Positions 61,891 through 64,000 of a stretch of DNA of 64,000 bases are shown here, piece by piece; position 1 is the stretch's first letter, and every line of letters begins with the position of its first letter. The position numbers were made by a program, and so were the translations under genes. Source of the stretch: Labilibacter marinus (GTDB taxonomy: Bacteria; Bacteroidota; Bacteroidia; Bacteroidales; Marinilabiliaceae); assembly GCF_001659685.2 (NCBI RefSeq), contig NZ_LXYE02000030.1, forward strand, positions 103,215-167,214. The letters are read 5' to 3'. The notes beneath the pieces are model-generated. The model saw only the letters and a program-made list of their open reading frames with translations. It was not told where the DNA came from and made no database searches.

Positions 61891-63942
61891 ATGAATCGAA
61901 TTCAACTATTAGCTCTCTTATTGTTTATTAATTATGGTTTGTTGGCTCAAACAAAAAATGATTCTATTGCTATCATCTCCAACGATACGGTTCCAACTTT
62001 AAACCATCGCTTTATTTCAGAGGTTACAGTACAATCACCTATTCGAATTATGGCTAAGGAAAACTGGTCGGGTGGATATACACGTTTAAGTGGTAGTCAG
62101 TTGAAGCAAGGCAATGCTTATAATCTGCAAGAACAATTAAATACTGTGCCAGGAGTGATGATGCAGCAAGGAACCATGAGTACCAATCGCATTACCATAC
62201 GTGGCATAGGTTCCCGAACGCCATATCAAACCAATCGTATTAAAGCTTATTGGGGTGAGATGCCTTTAACGGATGGCGATGGCGCTACATCCATTGAAGA
62301 TATTGGACTCAATGATATGACTAGTCTACAGGTGATAAAAGGGTCGGCTTCTGCCTTATATGGAGCTGGTATGGGCGGAGCTATTTTAATCAGTCCATGG
62401 AACAATAACAACATAGTATCTGGTGTTCATTTAAAGAGCGAGTACGGCAGTTATAATACTTTTTCGCAGCATGCACAGGTAAATTGGCGAGGGACGAAAA
62501 ACGGTAGATACAGCTGGACAGGAGGCGCATTATTATCGGATGGGTATCGCGATAACGCCAATTATAAAAGGTATAACTCTACCTTTAAAGGAGAGCGTAA
62601 AATAGGACATCATTACTTGCGGTTTCTATACAACTATCGTTACCTCAATGGTGAAATACCGAGCTCTTTAGATAGTATCGATTTTAATGATAATCCGCAT
62701 AAAGCGGCTTCGTCGTGGGAAAATATTGGAGGCTATGAAAAAGGAGGCAGACATATGGCTAGCATAGGTTTGATATCTCCGCTAGGTAATCAATCGTCTA
62801 ATACCTTAAGCGTTTTCGGCAAGCTTTCTAATTTAGATGAGTTGCGACCTTTTAATCAGTTAAAGGAGGATAAATATAGCTGGGGTTTAAGAAACCGTTT
62901 AGAATCGAGTATCTGCAGGGTGAGCACGACTGTTGGAGCCGAACTAATGTTGGAGAACAACAACCAGCATTTGTATGCTGTAAAAGCAGATAACATAGGT
63001 GAACAGTTATCAAGCGCCGAACATCATCGATATTACTACAATATTTTTGGGATGGCTCATGTAAATCCTGTAAATGGTTTGAGGGTTAATGTGGCACTCA
63101 ATTATAACCAGACAGGCTACAAGTTATTAGATGAAGGGTTTTCTTATCAGTATTCACCTGTTTGGTCGCCGCGCTTAGGGCTTAATTACAAACTAAGTGA
63201 GCGCACCAATGTATATGCCTCTGCAGGGCATGGCTTTTCGGCACCTTCGTTGGAAGAAGCGCAATTACCCGATGGTTCTTTTAACCCCACTATTAAACCA
63301 GAAGAAGGATGGAACTATGAAGCAGGCTTTCGCTTAAGTAATATAGGGCGACGTTTATTTGGCGATGTTACTTTTTATTTGATGAAGATGAATAACCTAT
63401 TGGTTACAGAACGAGATGCGGACGACCAGTTTTACGGAAAAAATGCGGGGAAAACCACTCATAAAGGTATGGAGACCAGTATGAGCTACAAGCTTACCTC
63501 ATTTAATGATCCTCATGACCTGGTTTTTACTTTAGCCTATTTTATATCAGAAAATAAGTTTAATGAGTTTGTGGATAACGGAGTTAGCTATGATGGAAAA
63601 CATTTGCCAGGTATTCCTGCATCTAATTGGAGTATAGATATTAATGGTTCTTATAAGTCATTCAGTTATTATTTGGGACATAAATATTACGGAAAACAAT
63701 ATTTAAATGATGCCAACACCAAACAATACCAATCCTATCATAAAACTAATGCTAAAATAGCTTATGGTATTCAAGCCAAAAAAATGGAGTGGAATATATA
63801 CTTGGGGGCAGATAACTTGTTCAATACGCATTACGCGTCTATGGTATTGGTTAATGCTAAGGCTTTTGGTAATAGCCTACCTCGATATTATTATCCAGGC
63901 TTGCCATTTAATATGTTTGGAGGATTGGAGTGGCGGTTTTAG
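61891..63942 (+). CDS. TonB-dependent receptor
   Basis: A 683-residue receptor with a signal peptide (cut near GLLAQ), a plug domain (about 65-170, LQEQLNTVPGVMMQQG, TIRGIGSRTPYQTNRIKAYW, LQVIKGSASALYGAGMGGAI) and a barrel (about 180-683) that ends in MFGGLEWRF with terminal Phe. It lacks a carboxypeptidase-like domain, so it belongs to the siderophore/metal/cofactor group and not to the SusC group. It lies 178 bases after the sugar dehydrogenase gene on the same strand. A cofactor such as PQQ is an attractive but unsupported ligand. Confidence 0.88.
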   Translation: MNRIQLLALLLFINYGLLAQTKNDSIAIISNDTVPTLNHRFISEVTVQSPIRIMAKENWSGGYTRLSGSQLKQGNAYNLQEQLNTVPGVMMQQGTMSTNRITIRGIGSRTPYQTNRIKAYWGEMPLTDGDGATSIEDIGLNDMTSLQVIKGSASALYGAGMGGAILISPWNNNNIVSGVHLKSEYGSYNTFSQHAQVNWRGTKNGRYSWTGGALLSDGYRDNANYKRYNSTFKGERKIGHHYLRFLYNYRYLNGEIPSSLDSIDFNDNPHKAASSWENIGGYEKGGRHMASIGLISPLGNQSSNTLSVFGKLSNLDELRPFNQLKEDKYSWGLRNRLESSICRVSTTVGAELMLENNNQHLYAVKADNIGEQLSSAEHHRYYYNIFGMAHVNPVNGLRVNVALNYNQTGYKLLDEGFSYQYSPVWSPRLGLNYKLSERTNVYASAGHGFSAPSLEEAQLPDGSFNPTIKPEEGWNYEAGFRLSNIGRRLFGDVTFYLMKMNNLLVTERDADDQFYGKNAGKTTHKGMETSMSYKLTSFNDPHDLVFTLAYFISENKFNEFVDNGVSYDGKHLPGIPASNWSIDINGSYKSFSYYLGHKYYGKQYLNDANTKQYQSYHKTNAKIAYGIQAKKMEWNIYLGADNLFNTHYASMVLVNAKAFGNSLPRYYYPGLPFNMFGGLEWRF

Positions 63943-64000
63943 GAAAGAAACTATAAAAAAGGTTTTATCTCAATCAATAGCGTCCTAAACGATTTACTTT

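Overview
This AT-rich window comes from a member of the Bacteroidota. The best guess is a Marinilabiliales/Bacteroidales-type marine or sediment organism, but that rank is inference. The evidence is several promoters of the TTG-N~20-TAnnTTTG type, a short RpoD without region 1.1, many SusC-like or TonB-dependent outer membrane proteins, a Bacteroides-type tryptophanase, and an integrase that lacks the usual first catalytic arginine (as in IntDOT). No rRNA, CRISPR array or complete insertion sequence is visible.

Layout. Positions 1-3904 look like the end of an integrated element abutting the 3' end of a tRNA-Ser(UGA) gene (3905-3989, minus). It holds an excisionase-like HTH gene cut by the window edge, a 550-base gene-free stretch with three look-alike 27-nt hairpins, a HipBA toxin-antitoxin pair with two 17-bp operator-like repeats, and a tyrosine integrase next to the tRNA. 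The rest is ordinary chromosome. In order: an ECF sigma factor operon with a membrane anchored anti-sigma-like protein and three envelope proteins (4247-7790); a sensor kinase with an output-less receiver (7990-10199); ammonium transporter plus PII (10476-12258); HtpG; a membrane class III nucleotide cyclase; an OmpR-type two-component system divergent from a secreted protein (17277-20871); an acetyltransferase and EamA transporter; a degenerate dihydropyrimidinase-like protein; FtsE; a 1021-residue TPR protein with a barrel partner; a Na/Pi cotransporter; GyrB; a LytS/LytTR pair divergent from a TonB-receptor-like barrel; a dienelactone hydrolase; a flavodiiron protein; SPOR, MltG and DapF envelope genes; DegP/HtrA; RpoD; and a double-hotdog protein.

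The most unusual region is 47206-56876: three tandem copies of a two-gene operon, each a YfiR-family (DUF4154) periplasmic protein followed 9-11 bases later by a TonB-dependent receptor with a helical N-terminal extension. Each copy has the same promoter-like element, GTAAC-N16/17-CGAATA, 29-36 bases before the yfiR-like start. This resembles an ECF sigma promoter and not the housekeeping Bacteroidota promoter. The receptors diverge in their surface-loop regions while the periplasmic partner and promoter are kept, which suggests a multiplied ligand-sensing module. No diguanylate cyclase partner is present in the window.

Other regulatory signals read from the sequence: a four-fold TTAAC array phased at 10-11 bp in place of the -33 box in front of the gene divergent from the OmpR-type system, with related spacing of the same motif before degP; and a 21-bp-period direct repeat typical of LytTR sites between the LytS-type kinase and its neighbouring barrel gene. 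After the receptor modules come tryptophanase, a DUF2809 protein, a DUF4382 lipoprotein, a cytochrome c-sugar dehydrogenase fusion and a further TonB-dependent receptor.
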